A stretch of 64,000 nt of DNA from a virus. Under the pieces are notes generated by a model. It was not told where the DNA came from, did not search any database, and saw only the letters and a program-made list of their open reading frames with translations. Below are positions 45,801-52,360 of the stretch, piece by piece. The first letter of the stretch is position 1; every line of letters begins with the position of its first letter. Position numbers and translations under genes: made by a program. The DNA is taken from IMG/VR virus record IMGVR_UViG_3300024496_000013, positions 62,001-126,000 of that record; one strand, given 5' to 3'.

Positions 45801-46353
45801 GTTTACAGGTACATCATATTATACTATTGGCACTAACTTTGTGTCAACTTCTGCGGTCAACAGCGGACAGACAGTGACATTGGCTGTGTCATCTCCTAGC
45901 GGTAACACATCAGTCGTTTATGTTACTTCTGCGAGCTGGGAAGCTACTGGTGCTACGATCGGTACTTCTGTAGCTGCTACTGAAACTAAATTCCCAGCAG
46001 GTACGGCGGTATCATCGGTGAGCACATTACAAACATTTAACAGTGTTACTTATTATTCTGTAACATTTACTCAGAGTTCAAATACGGCAATCAATGCTGC
46101 CGCAACAATTACATTGAGCTTTGGTAATCCAGCTTTTGCTCAGCCAGGAGAAAAAGTATTTTCATTCATTGCTTCTCCGGGTACATCGGATAGTTTGGAT
46201 CTAAGCAGCTTAAAAGAATTGACTGTGACTGCTCTAGGTGGTCGAGGTACATATCCAAACGGTCCAGACGTTTTGGCTATCAACGTTTATAAAACATCAG
46301 GAACGGCCGTTACTGCTAACTTGATTCTTCGTTGGTCTGAAGCACAAGCCTAA
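39835..46353 (+). CDS. Giant virion structural protein (2172 aa)
   Basis: Begins MAKKKIDNYVFRPGIGYNSY. Residues 1-340 contain two helical units with 'KCTSDVSKVITAYINDLRYGGN' and 'LCIRDLNFVLNAYLHDIRYGGN', shared with the 2560-aa protein. A well-ordered region near 454-520 has 'FGTDAIERMRVATPQSMLDADF'. Four beta modules ('GNGATFNVTR...GTGYAVGDTIKILG') lie at about 742-1080. A conserved-looking core follows (about 1190-1560) with 'RQSKKYIRYQSGKGIMYTTG' and 'DWMLRGSNGNFIFCHRMRNS'. Four 'Y.T..SW' repeats lie at about 1778-2095. I recognise the type from T4-like marine phages; its particle position is unknown. No own late promoter is clear. Confidence 0.83.
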   Translation: MAKKKIDNYVFRPGIGYNSYLYPNAYASLNNNLNFIQAEVTAYLDYKIAQDTAVNLLPNAVALLTNNRLWLANEITAYIAYNVSQGTPGFTGRTYDAAKCTSDVSKVITAYINDLRYGGNENTITAISYYWVGSVPQIAGTRFLEIAGYTYLKSLIANYVFTRTAPPTVYQSGTGLTQNTSGSNAESSAVTKMNVLTQNTIDVITSGLGSLPATQLKTATFANYTYDSQLCIRDLNFVLNAYLHDIRYGGNEQTVYVVGFYWNGTVAQVNGSRQPEIQAHTYVYQLIANYIIKNLQTPTPYQGIVPQVIVPSLTYESAAGAQVTYLGSTLVSVIANGLSSLPSIIPATNGQLKIQGNYTLSDFLLITNTTTNTIIYNFTNPANGGVIVTNSSEFSDPMVNSGGNFPDNPITDSDFPQFRQITDTVTFIEFISDTSSMSSTDSLQIFVEVPELTVRPYDFGTDAIERMRVATPQSMLDADFEYGLQPTKWQAIAMARGYPSIYEIPGTDQNLISIITDASTGTSGVGGSLITVTTASNHGFSTGQPITVRGLDPSVFGFARAEGSYIITAVPTTKSFSYYAKAKVGTVASTSLLTTYTSVRQGGFFTGAEIGTPSFTVLSNGSTGTVTTVFATNSGSNRFAFTTAGAPSIGAPISGTGIPTGSQITSIVGSGGVIVTPILTSDYLAGVSEIDVASTANILIGEAVNNGVGTAIFVTAINNNTLTFSAPFQAPLIGNTVTYSTVSGTNIVGTGNGATFNVTRNSTVDYTVAVNAAGTGYAVGDTIKILGSNVGGVTPVHDFYVTVSGLSGSGILTVNITGGVANPIDNQTISADNTVYTTASTGTNAVFSVTRGVSAYTVNITNGGSGYSINETFTILGTAFTFGATTANDVTITVVDVSASYTGVSGTVSPAGGNGATFNVTRVNAVYTLVTLVNPGTNYSLGDTITILGTDLGGTTTTNDLTISVSGIGVTGNVASFTFSGTAGGTGAVATISVSGTANSITTYSAVSGTNVESQGSLASFNITRQTSLYSSVTLATNGIGYATGNRILILGTALGGASPANDLVITVGSVNGVGVISTVSYDTGQAAAGGTTFALYSTITFSDVTSQAVPASTSINYAALATIRVDFANYHGFVPGSSIIVAVTSDNGVNNHNLAGGSYFITQVPTATSIQFFARAAGTITGTILGRVYARPDSFFVHRPFDGGVQLGTSGPQHGAQAIRQSKKYIRYQSGKGIMYTTGALFAPSYTLQSATASPNVEVGTILTFTTDDTDHGLQINGRIRISGITTPGYDGDYDVYNIVNERTFQVVSLYRLGSQTAQLGNDAVVSVLNWQGAAVRAGTFDDQNGIFWEYDGANLWAVQRSATKQLAGTVAAIPNSNLITGTNTRFRDQLKAGDTLVIRGMTHVVTSVVDQTTMYVTPDYRGVNNVSGAKICAVTEKRVPQYQWNIDRLDGRGPSGYKLDITKMQMIGLQWSWYGAGFIDWMLRGSNGNFIFCHRMRNSNVNYEAYMRTGNMPVRYEVQNYTKNAALAADMTATQNTIVLDDATTFPTFGTVYIDNELMYYSGKTNNTLTGVTRQAQLNNFTAGAARSYTAGPSTTHSTRTGVVLVSNTVTPQISHWGSAMITDGRFDEDRGYLFSYTSSGTSISTTKVTAFLIRLAPSVSNAVVGDLGDRELINRAQLLLQEISITTEANASGGVVIEGILNPQNYPTNPGDITWGGLSGLSQGGQPSFAQIAPGGSVNWNGGATTTTATITVINPITTTVTVPTGTAFNRSSGTSFFYVTKTSWDTAGAFNGINISDGKFTTTGTKVSSVTASPAPQATTLPLVVGSATIAFSQSNNQNVQYFTQTSWQNLNAKVGYSVYTLDNSFPSGTTITQIQGPFNFSGINYYQVTFSQLSQQQKNQGSTVQFQFGGTVNAGTQTLYFTQSSWAARPIDTTTGQTTNSIYFTNGTTISTIGSLDTFAGSGFFPVTFSTGTLTSVAGAATVVFTGTSYYTIGTNFVSTSAVNSGQTVTLAVSSPSGNTSVVYVTSASWEATGATIGTSVAATETKFPAGTAVSSVSTLQTFNSVTYYSVTFTQSSNTAINAAATITLSFGNPAFAQPGEKVFSFIASPGTSDSLDLSSLKELTVTALGGRGTYPNGPDVLAINVYKTSGTAVTANLILRWSEAQA
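42060..43075 (+). repeat. Four in-frame 'ATFNVTR...GY..GDTI.ILG' beta modules
   Basis: Four units of about 80-85 codons, each 'G..A.F.VTR ... Y.V...N.G.GY..G.T..ILG.. .GG.TP.ND..ITV'. A fifth related copy is in the 2560-aa protein near 27880-28050. Confidence 0.82.
45160..46120 (+). repeat. Four C-terminal 'Y.T..SW' repeats of the 2172-aa protein
   Basis: Units begin near 45175, 45370, 45608 and 45920 with FFYVTKTSW, QYFTQTSW, LYFTQSSW and VYVTSASW. Each continues with 'G..I......F..GT.IS.I' and 'YY.VTFSQ'. Confidence 0.78.
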
Positions 46354-46379
46354 ATCATTGTATCACTGAACTGGTCATC

Positions 46380-46387
46380 GATAATTA
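46380..46387 (+). promoter_or_regulatory. Degenerate late promoter candidate (GATAATTA)
   Basis: GATAATTA ends exactly 5 nt before ATG 46393 and no ribosome binding site is present. Two mismatches from TATAAATA, so support rests on the spacing. Confidence 0.35.
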
Positions 46388-46392
46388 CTAGC

Positions 46393-47667
46393 ATGATACT
46401 AGTAATCGGTGATCTAATCTTAGACGTTTTCCAAAAAGGCAAAAGCCGCAGACTCAGCCCCGAAGCTCCTGTGCCTGTAATAACAGGTATGTCGAGAAAA
46501 ATCTATCCGGGAGGTGCTGCTAATTTAGCACTCAATCTAGCCGACATGGGAATAATAACTACAATCCGTGGACAGCTAGGTCGTGATGAAGAAGCTTATA
46601 TATTAGACAATATGATCACACAGCATCCAAATATCAGATCCGCTATAGGATTTCAAGATGATGCTAACACTACTGTAAAAACTAGGATAATTGCTAATGG
46701 ACAGCAGATAGCTAGATTAGACGTAGACGGTATCTATTATCCAATTTCTATATTAGAAGTTTTTGAAAGAGAAGAAATAGAATTTGATATAGTTGTAGTC
46801 AGCGATTATGATAAAGGTGTTATAGGAGATCTTTCTCAAGAACTTAAAATTTTAAAAGATCGAGGTATACGCACACTCATAGATCCTAAGAAAGATTTTG
46901 ATCATTACAAAAATGCTTGGTTGATAAAACCTAATCTAAAAGAGTTTTTTGATTTTGTAGGACCAGCAGAAGATCCAGATCATATGTATGATCTAGGTAG
47001 TAAAGCTCTTAGAAAATATAATATAGAATATATGTTAGTGACATTAGGTCATCAAGGTATGGCACTGATATCACAACGAGAAATACAACATTTTCCTGCT
47101 CTTGAGTGCGATGTTTATGATATCACTGGCGCTGGTGATTCTGCCCTAGCAGGATTAGTCTATGGACTTAATAAAGGAAAGTCTTTAATAGACAGTATAG
47201 AATTAGCGCAAAAAGCTGCTAGCGTAGCCATTTCACATCATGGTGTTTATAGAGTAACTGAAAAAGAATTAAAAAATAAAACAGTATTTGCTAATGGTGT
47301 CTTCGATATACTACATGCTGGGCATATAAAATTGTTAGAACAAGCACGTAGATTAGGTGATCGATTAATAGTTGGTATCAATTCAGATACCAGTGTTAAA
47401 AAATTAAAAGGCGATAACCGTCCAATCAACGACGAAAAAACAAGAGCACATACATTAAAACAATTTAGTTGTGTAGATGATGTGATTGTTTTTGACGAAG
47501 ATACTCCTTATGACTTGATAAAAAAATTAAAACCTGATATAATAGTCAAGGGAGGCGATTATACTGTAGACCAGGTAGTAGGAAAAGAATTGGTAGATGA
47601 AGTAGTGATAATACCTCTCGAAGAAGGATACAGTACTACTAAAATAATAGGAAATATAAATGGATAG
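46393..47667 (+). CDS. hldE: Bifunctional D-glycero-beta-D-manno-heptose-7-phosphate kinase / heptose-1-phosphate adenylyltransferase
   Basis: A 424-aa protein, slightly shorter than the usual 470-480 aa. Residues 1-290 are a PfkB/ribokinase-type kinase: 'YPGGAANLALNLA' near 36, 'SDYDKGV' near 137, and the catalytic 'DITGAGDSALAGL' near 236-248. Residues about 295-424 are a cytidylyltransferase-like domain with 'GVFDILHAGHIKLLEQARRL' (HxGH) and 'KGGDYTVDQVVGKE'. In bacteria the enzyme phosphorylates heptose-7-phosphate and later adenylylates heptose-1-phosphate, towards ADP-heptose. It overlaps the cupin gene by 8 bases and shares a transcription unit with hldD. All key motifs look intact. 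Confidence 0.92.
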   Translation: MILVIGDLILDVFQKGKSRRLSPEAPVPVITGMSRKIYPGGAANLALNLADMGIITTIRGQLGRDEEAYILDNMITQHPNIRSAIGFQDDANTTVKTRIIANGQQIARLDVDGIYYPISILEVFEREEIEFDIVVVSDYDKGVIGDLSQELKILKDRGIRTLIDPKKDFDHYKNAWLIKPNLKEFFDFVGPAEDPDHMYDLGSKALRKYNIEYMLVTLGHQGMALISQREIQHFPALECDVYDITGAGDSALAGLVYGLNKGKSLIDSIELAQKAASVAISHHGVYRVTEKELKNKTVFANGVFDILHAGHIKLLEQARRLGDRLIVGINSDTSVKKLKGDNRPINDEKTRAHTLKQFSCVDDVIVFDEDTPYDLIKKLKPDIIVKGGDYTVDQVVGKELVDEVVIIPLEEGYSTTKIIGNING

Positions 47668-48049
47668 GATCACAGGAAAAGTAGATAAAGGTTGGGGCAT
47701 GGAATTGATCTGGGCCTCAAATGATGAATATTGCGGAAAGATATTAGTATTCAATAACGCTGGTTCTAAGTTTTCGATGCATTTCCACAAAGACAAAGAC
47801 GAAACTTGGTTTGTCAATCAGGGAAGATTTAAAGTGCGTTGGATAGATACTAAGACAGCAGTTTTATACGAAAAAGAACTTAACGAGGGAGATGTATGGC
47901 ATAATCCTAGATTACAACCTCATCAGTTAGAAGCTATGGTTGGCAATTCATCTATCACTGAAGTAAGTACAGCCGACAGTCCAGATGACAACTATCGTAT
48001 TATACCCGGAGACAGTCAAGCTGAAATAATGCCCAAGGAAGAAAAATGA
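47660..48049 (+). CDS. Cupin-domain protein in heptose cassette
   Basis: A 129-aa single cupin. Motif 1 is 'HFHKDKDETWFVNQG' (H-x-H-x4-E-x6-G, metal ligands present); motif 2 is 'GDVWHNPRLQPHQLEA'. The size and motifs resemble the cupin domain of type II phosphomannose isomerases and other sugar-phosphate isomerases. It overlaps hldE by 8 bases and hldD by 4 (ATGA), so it is translated with them. A sugar-phosphate isomerase or epimerase step in the same pathway is the natural guess; the substrate is not visible. Confidence 0.85.
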   Translation: MDRITGKVDKGWGMELIWASNDEYCGKILVFNNAGSKFSMHFHKDKDETWFVNQGRFKVRWIDTKTAVLYEKELNEGDVWHNPRLQPHQLEAMVGNSSITEVSTADSPDDNYRIIPGDSQAEIMPKEEK

Positions 48050-48912
48050 TCGTAGTTACTGGTGCTGGCGGATTTATCGGATCTAATATAGTTCGACGGT
48101 TAAACGACCAAGGTCGTGACGATATCATCGTTGTAGATAATGTGATCGATAATCTAAAAGATTGTAAATTCCAAGAACATATTTTGATCACGAAATTTTA
48201 TAGTTTTTTTAAACGCTGGGATCAGGTCGAAATCGTCTATCACGAAGGTGCTGCATCAGATACTACAATACAGATAATGGATGTTTTTTCTCAGATGAAC
48301 ATCGGTCCTTCTAGATTTCTGCTAGAAAAGAGCAAACATCACGAGTTCTTATTATCAATGGCTTCATCGGCATCTGTTTATGGAAATCAAAGTAATTTTA
48401 AAGAAACAGATGAAATGGATCCTATGTGTCCATATGCTTACAGCAAAGCAGTTATAGATGAAATGATAGACGATGATTTATCTAATGTTCAGTCATTTAG
48501 ATATTTTAACGTGTACGGTCCTGCCGAACAGCATAAAAAACATCAGGCTAGCCCAATAACTAAATTTTATCTACAGGCTAAAAAAACAGGAATGATAGAA
48601 ATTTTTGAAGGTTCCGAAAATTTCAAAAGAGATTTTGTATGTGTAAATGATTTGATAGATATAAAATTCCGAATGGCAGAAAAGAAAGTAAAAGGAATTT
48701 ATAATATCGGTACAGGACAACCAAGATCATTCGCAGAGGTGGCAGAAATAATTGCGAACAAAACTAACGCAGAAATCAAGATCATTCCTTTCCCTGAAAA
48801 TCTAAAAAATCAATATCAATCGTATACCTGTGCGGATACAACATTATTGAAATCTGTTATAGGTGAATATCAGTTTACTACTGTCGAACAGTACGTTGAT
48901 AGTCTTGAATAA
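48046..48912 (+). CDS. hldD: ADP-L-glycero-D-manno-heptose-6-epimerase
   Basis: A 288-aa extended short-chain dehydrogenase. N-terminal NADP-binding motif 'VTGAGGFIGSNIVRRLNDQG' closely follows bacterial HldD (RfaD). Catalytic 'YAYSKAVID' (Y-x3-K) near 147, then 'FRYFNVYGPAEQHK'. The HldD hallmark 'FEGSENFKRDFV' lies near 187, and 'IPFPENLKNQYQSYTCAD' near the end. It converts ADP-D-glycero- to ADP-L-glycero-manno-heptose. Family length is about 310 aa, so this one is compact. It follows the cupin by ATGA overlap. Its last 35 bases overlap the convergent minus-strand gene at 48878. Confidence 0.93.
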   Translation: MIVVTGAGGFIGSNIVRRLNDQGRDDIIVVDNVIDNLKDCKFQEHILITKFYSFFKRWDQVEIVYHEGAASDTTIQIMDVFSQMNIGPSRFLLEKSKHHEFLLSMASSASVYGNQSNFKETDEMDPMCPYAYSKAVIDEMIDDDLSNVQSFRYFNVYGPAEQHKKHQASPITKFYLQAKKTGMIEIFEGSENFKRDFVCVNDLIDIKFRMAEKKVKGIYNIGTGQPRSFAEVAEIIANKTNAEIKIIPFPENLKNQYQSYTCADTTLLKSVIGEYQFTTVEQYVDSLE

Positions 48913-49156
48913 AAAATTCAAGATCTTTCTTTGATTCTATTAATTTGAATTTATAAAGATTGTGGTTTTCAAAACCCATCGGTTCGAATGCTAGGTTTCC
49001 GGCAGATTGATCTAAGTCTCTAGCACAATCTAAAAATCTTTTGTATAGTTTTAGAAAACTATTTTTTGTTTTTTCTTCAGTCAGTGACTCTAAAAAATTA
49101 TCGTATTTTGCGCAGTCATTGACATAGTGTATACTATTTCTTATAGACATAGTCAT
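48878..49156 (-). CDS. Small hypothetical protein
   Basis: A 92-aa protein, MTMSIRNSIHYVNDCAKYDN..., predicted helical and rich in K, F and L. Start chosen at ATG 49156, overlapping the stop of the upstream Nudix-like gene (ATGA), so translation is likely coupled. The 3' end overlaps hldD by 35 bases in convergent direction. A second ATG six bases downstream is possible. No function recognised. Confidence 0.62.
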   Translation of the reverse strand: MTMSIRNSIHYVNDCAKYDNFLESLTEEKTKNSFLKLYKRFLDCARDLDQSAGNLAFEPMGFENHNLYKFKLIESKKDLEFFIQDYQRTVRQ

Positions 49157-49539
49157 GCTGATTTCTCCATCAACAAAATAGTATCTATCTTTGTTTGTGT
49201 AATCTTGCTAGCTAATGTAGACTTTAAACCGGAATGAAGATTTTTTGGTAATAAGGACATGTTAGCCCAACAAAATGTCTGGTCTGCTTCTGATATAAAT
49301 TCTTCTTCTACTAGACAGATATAAGTTGAAAATTCAAAACCTTGATCTTGGCTAAGATACAACTCAATAGGGATCAATCTATAGGCGCTGCTTTTATACA
49401 ATGCGATAAGATCTTTTGAATCATCTACAACAGTTGTAGATCTTGAAAATGTTGGCACAGTCCATTTTGAATCATCTAGGATTAACATCACTCTAGATGT
49501 TTTTTTACTAATAAAAAGTATGCCAGCACGTTTTTGCAT
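49153..49539 (-). CDS. Nudix-like protein lacking the Nudix box
   Basis: A 128-aa protein. 'AGILFISKKTSRVMLILDDSKWTVP' resembles the first strands of a Nudix fold. 'FEFSTYICLVEEEFISEADQTFCWANMSLLPKNLHSGL' resembles the second half (the 'W....LP..LHPG' end). Between them the expected catalytic box G-x5-E-x7-REUxEExGU is absent and replaced by 'DDSKDLIALYKSSAYRLIPIE'. It is therefore probably not a hydrolase; a binding or structural role is possible. The fold call is by eye. A GATACATA octamer ends 5 nt upstream of ATG. Confidence 0.68.
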   Translation of the reverse strand: MQKRAGILFISKKTSRVMLILDDSKWTVPTFSRSTTVVDDSKDLIALYKSSAYRLIPIELYLSQDQGFEFSTYICLVEEEFISEADQTFCWANMSLLPKNLHSGLKSTLASKITQTKIDTILLMEKSA

Positions 49540-49544
49540 ACTAT

Positions 49545-49552
49545 TATGTATC
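49545..49552 (-). promoter_or_regulatory. Late promoter candidate on minus strand (GATACATA)
   Basis: GATACATA on the minus strand ends exactly 5 nt before ATG 49539; overlaps the gp15 stop. Two mismatches from TATAAATA. Confidence 0.38.
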
Positions 49553-51005
49553 AGGGTTCTAAAATCATTCTCCAGAAACCGGATTGATACTCACCTTCGA
49601 ATGATCTTAGCCACTGTACACCGTCCCACTTGTATTGGATCTTGGTTTTAAGATTTTGTAAGTAACGAATATTTGGATCCTCGGCAGACGCAAAGATCAC
49701 ATTCCACCGATTGCCGTTCCACTCTATAATATCGTTGGCATTTGCGACTAAATCTTGATTAGATGTTCCTTTCCAAGCATCAGCACCATCAGTATTGATT
49801 TCAGATCCTATATCTTCTAGTATAAGATATCTAGTACCTGTTGGAATGTTTGCTTTTCCTTCCCAAAAAGTCAAGGGATTAAATGTTTGAGGATTGATAA
49901 TTCCAGTCACATAAGGTATATCAGAATCGTTAGTTGGCAACGTATCCGCAAAGAAGTTGATTACTAGGTAAGTTGGATCAAGCTCGTTGATCGTAAATGT
50001 ACCAACAATTTCATAGCCTGTTTGTTGTAAAAATCTAATTTGGCTGATTCCTGCCTGATATCCGGGATCTCTCTGTAAAATTATTTCCCAGTTTAATTTT
50101 TCACCGCTGTGTACCGGAATGTTTATTAACCCACCTTCGGTAATTTCTGTAGGATCTATTATGCTAAGATAATATTGTCCAGTATCGACTCCTGTGACAG
50201 CTAGACTAGATAGTAACAATACTTTGAATCTATCAGGAGACAATACTAAACTCTTACCTCCTATATTTGGTTCGTCTGAATTATAAACTATATCATTTAA
50301 AGTCTTAAGACTACCATCCGAATTCATAACATTCATAACAATACTTTTGACAACGCCTAATTTCTTGACTTTGGCTGGCGGTGAAATAAACACAGGCATT
50401 TCAAAATCTAATGAACACACATCTATATCCTGTTCCGTGCCTTGAGGTATAGTCCTGCTACTAAAAGAAACATTATTCAGCATCACAGTGCTCAAACTGG
50501 TCCAGTCGATATAGTTGTCTGTGAATTGTACTTCTAGACTAGGGTTGAACAATACTAAAATTTGTTCTAGTATCTGTAGTTTTTGATCAGTATTACTAGT
50601 CCAGATGTCTGCCTTGACAGTCATCTTATATGGAGTAGGCATAAGTCTTTCTACAGTATATCCTCCACCTTGTGCGTTATTGTATTCTATAACATTATTT
50701 CCGTTTTCATCAGTAACTGTACCGTAATCTCTTTCTCTGATATTAACTTTCGAAACAAAAGATGCATCCGATAATCTTGCTGTGTCTAATTCTAATGCGG
50801 TGACATAACATGATATTTTAGGTACACTAGGCATCTTATTCTCAGAATTTTCTCTGATAATATTGGCTACCTGTCTGCTTAGATCACCGTAAGACACTGG
50901 TACTTGTTTCAACGTTCCGTCACCGGCTTGATATTTGAAACCGATAAAAATACGCATGAACTGTGTTATGAAACGTCTTATCTGTCCGTCGTAGAAAAAA
51001 TCCAT
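49551..51005 (-). CDS. 15: Tail completion / sheath stabiliser protein gp15
   Basis: A 484-aa protein starting MDFFYDGQIRRFITQFMRIF. The start and the following 'VPVSYGDLSRQVA' parallel T4 gp15 (GYFYNSSFRRYATLMGDLF ... VPITY). A second conserved block is 'RLMPTPYKMTVKADIWTSNT' followed by 'QILEQILVLFNPSLEVQFTDN'. gp15 caps the tail end and holds the sheath before joining to the head. T4 gp15 is 272 aa; this form has a C-terminal extension of about 200 residues, a pattern I associate with marine T4-like phages. ATG overlaps the gp14 stop by one base (TAATG). Confidence 0.87.
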   Translation of the reverse strand: MDFFYDGQIRRFITQFMRIFIGFKYQAGDGTLKQVPVSYGDLSRQVANIIRENSENKMPSVPKISCYVTALELDTARLSDASFVSKVNIRERDYGTVTDENGNNVIEYNNAQGGGYTVERLMPTPYKMTVKADIWTSNTDQKLQILEQILVLFNPSLEVQFTDNYIDWTSLSTVMLNNVSFSSRTIPQGTEQDIDVCSLDFEMPVFISPPAKVKKLGVVKSIVMNVMNSDGSLKTLNDIVYNSDEPNIGGKSLVLSPDRFKVLLLSSLAVTGVDTGQYYLSIIDPTEITEGGLINIPVHSGEKLNWEIILQRDPGYQAGISQIRFLQQTGYEIVGTFTINELDPTYLVINFFADTLPTNDSDIPYVTGIINPQTFNPLTFWEGKANIPTGTRYLILEDIGSEINTDGADAWKGTSNQDLVANANDIIEWNGNRWNVIFASAEDPNIRYLQNLKTKIQYKWDGVQWLRSFEGEYQSGFWRMILEP

Positions 51006-52327
51006 TATTCGTCTGCCTTGGGTCTAAGAGCTTTTGACAGGCTCTGTTTTTCTTTGATAGTTTTACCGTTGATCACGGTAGTTTTTTCGTTATTAATAAA
51101 TGTACCTTTTTGGTTCAGTCTTACTTTATCGGTATCAGTAGTGTCAGAGAAACCTGTTTCGCTGACGGTCATCCTTACGTTGTCTGAGTATCTGACCCAA
51201 TTTCTTCCATCGTATCTAAACAATCTCTTAGGAAAGTAATCTGTTCGCAAACAATATTGTCCAGGAACAGGATTAGCTGGAAAATAGATACCGCTGGTAA
51301 AAGCAGCACCATTGGGCGGCAGTCCTTCCTCGAGGTACTGTTGATATCCTGGAGCTACAGGGTGTGCTACTATCATGCTGGCATCGTCATAAGTTTCTGA
51401 TGCCGGCACTGTAGTAGTATCAACTGTTTGTAGTGCTATCCTTCCTGTCTCTGGATCTACAGGAACAGTATAATATGTAGTAGTATCATACCCGGCTTTA
51501 GGTACATCTAGTTCTGCTTGTTCAAGCACGGCTTGAGTTATACCAAGTTCAGTTTTGTAAGTACTAGTCACATCTCTGAGACTGTCTGCCAGTTTATAAT
51601 AATTTGTGTTTGGCGGCGCGATATCTGTTACAGGAGCAGTTACGGTATATTTTTTACCATCTGGACCTGTTACAACATCGCCGATCTGATAGGTATAACC
51701 AGGACGATACACACCTACATCGCTGTCTGTGTCGGCTATACCGTCTAGTATCTGTTTGAATTCTTGGCTGTCTACCAGTGGAGTACATTTGGCACGATAC
51801 AAGTGTGGGTACCAAGTTACTGAAAATCCCTGTGCTGCTCTATTAACTTCTTGAATAACATAAAATCTTTTGAGAGCAAACTTAAGATCGTTAAGAGCAT
51901 GATAATCTTTAAGGTGTGGCAATTCTAGTACATCGCCTGGCATAATCTTCCTGCCTAATTTTTCCACAGTATCATTGATGTGGAATGTAATGAATACCGT
52001 GTCGTTTTGTAAAAATAAACCAAATTGACTGAGATTAAAATCTATATCCTGTATATTGTAATGACCTCGCAAAATGTAAACATTAGGGTCATATTTTCTA
52101 TCTCTGTTTTCTAAAAACAGCAAATCTTGTATATGCGTTTCAGGAGTAGAAGTTCCTGTATAATTAGGTAAACTAGGGCTGCTTTCCCCAGGCAATGGAT
52201 CTCCAGGACCGGCATATTTGTGTACTAGAACATCCGTACCGCCAACTTGGAACATCTCCCAAATATTGCGGTCAAAAAACTTGTAATCGTTGCCTTTTTC
52301 GGGCTTGTATAAACTGAGTCTTGGCAT
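51005..52327 (-). CDS. 14: Neck protein gp14
   Basis: A 440-aa protein starting MPRLSLYKPEKGNDYKFFDR, with 'IQDLLFLENRDRKYD' near 85, 'YNIQDIDFNLSQFGLFLQND' near 108 and 'GRKIMPGDVLELPHLKD' near 142. This is the gp14 head-completion (neck) family; T4 gp14 is 256 aa, so the C-terminal half is an extension. I chose ATG 52327 rather than an upstream in-frame TTG at 52369, because that TTG would run through the divergent gp13 promoter and start. A minus-strand late promoter (GGTAAATA) ends 7 nt before the ATG. Confidence 0.88.
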   Translation of the reverse strand: MPRLSLYKPEKGNDYKFFDRNIWEMFQVGGTDVLVHKYAGPGDPLPGESSPSLPNYTGTSTPETHIQDLLFLENRDRKYDPNVYILRGHYNIQDIDFNLSQFGLFLQNDTVFITFHINDTVEKLGRKIMPGDVLELPHLKDYHALNDLKFALKRFYVIQEVNRAAQGFSVTWYPHLYRAKCTPLVDSQEFKQILDGIADTDSDVGVYRPGYTYQIGDVVTGPDGKKYTVTAPVTDIAPPNTNYYKLADSLRDVTSTYKTELGITQAVLEQAELDVPKAGYDTTTYYTVPVDPETGRIALQTVDTTTVPASETYDDASMIVAHPVAPGYQQYLEEGLPPNGAAFTSGIYFPANPVPGQYCLRTDYFPKRLFRYDGRNWVRYSDNVRMTVSETGFSDTTDTDKVRLNQKGTFINNEKTTVINGKTIKEKQSLSKALRPKADE

Positions 52328-52334
52328 AGTATTA

Positions 52335-52342
52335 TATTTACC
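52335..52342 (-). promoter_or_regulatory. Late promoter for gp14-gp15 (minus strand, GGTAAATA)
   Basis: GGTAAATA on the minus strand ends 7 nt before ATG 52327. It is back-to-back with the plus-strand gp13 promoter, only 5 bp apart. Confidence 0.6.
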
Positions 52343-52347
52343 GCCAC

Positions 52348-52355
52348 GATAAATA
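52348..52355 (+). promoter_or_regulatory. Late promoter for gp13 (GATAAATA)
   Basis: GATAAATA ends exactly 5 nt before ATG 52361; no ribosome binding site in the 5-nt gap. Confidence 0.68.
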
Positions 52356-52360
52356 ACAGT

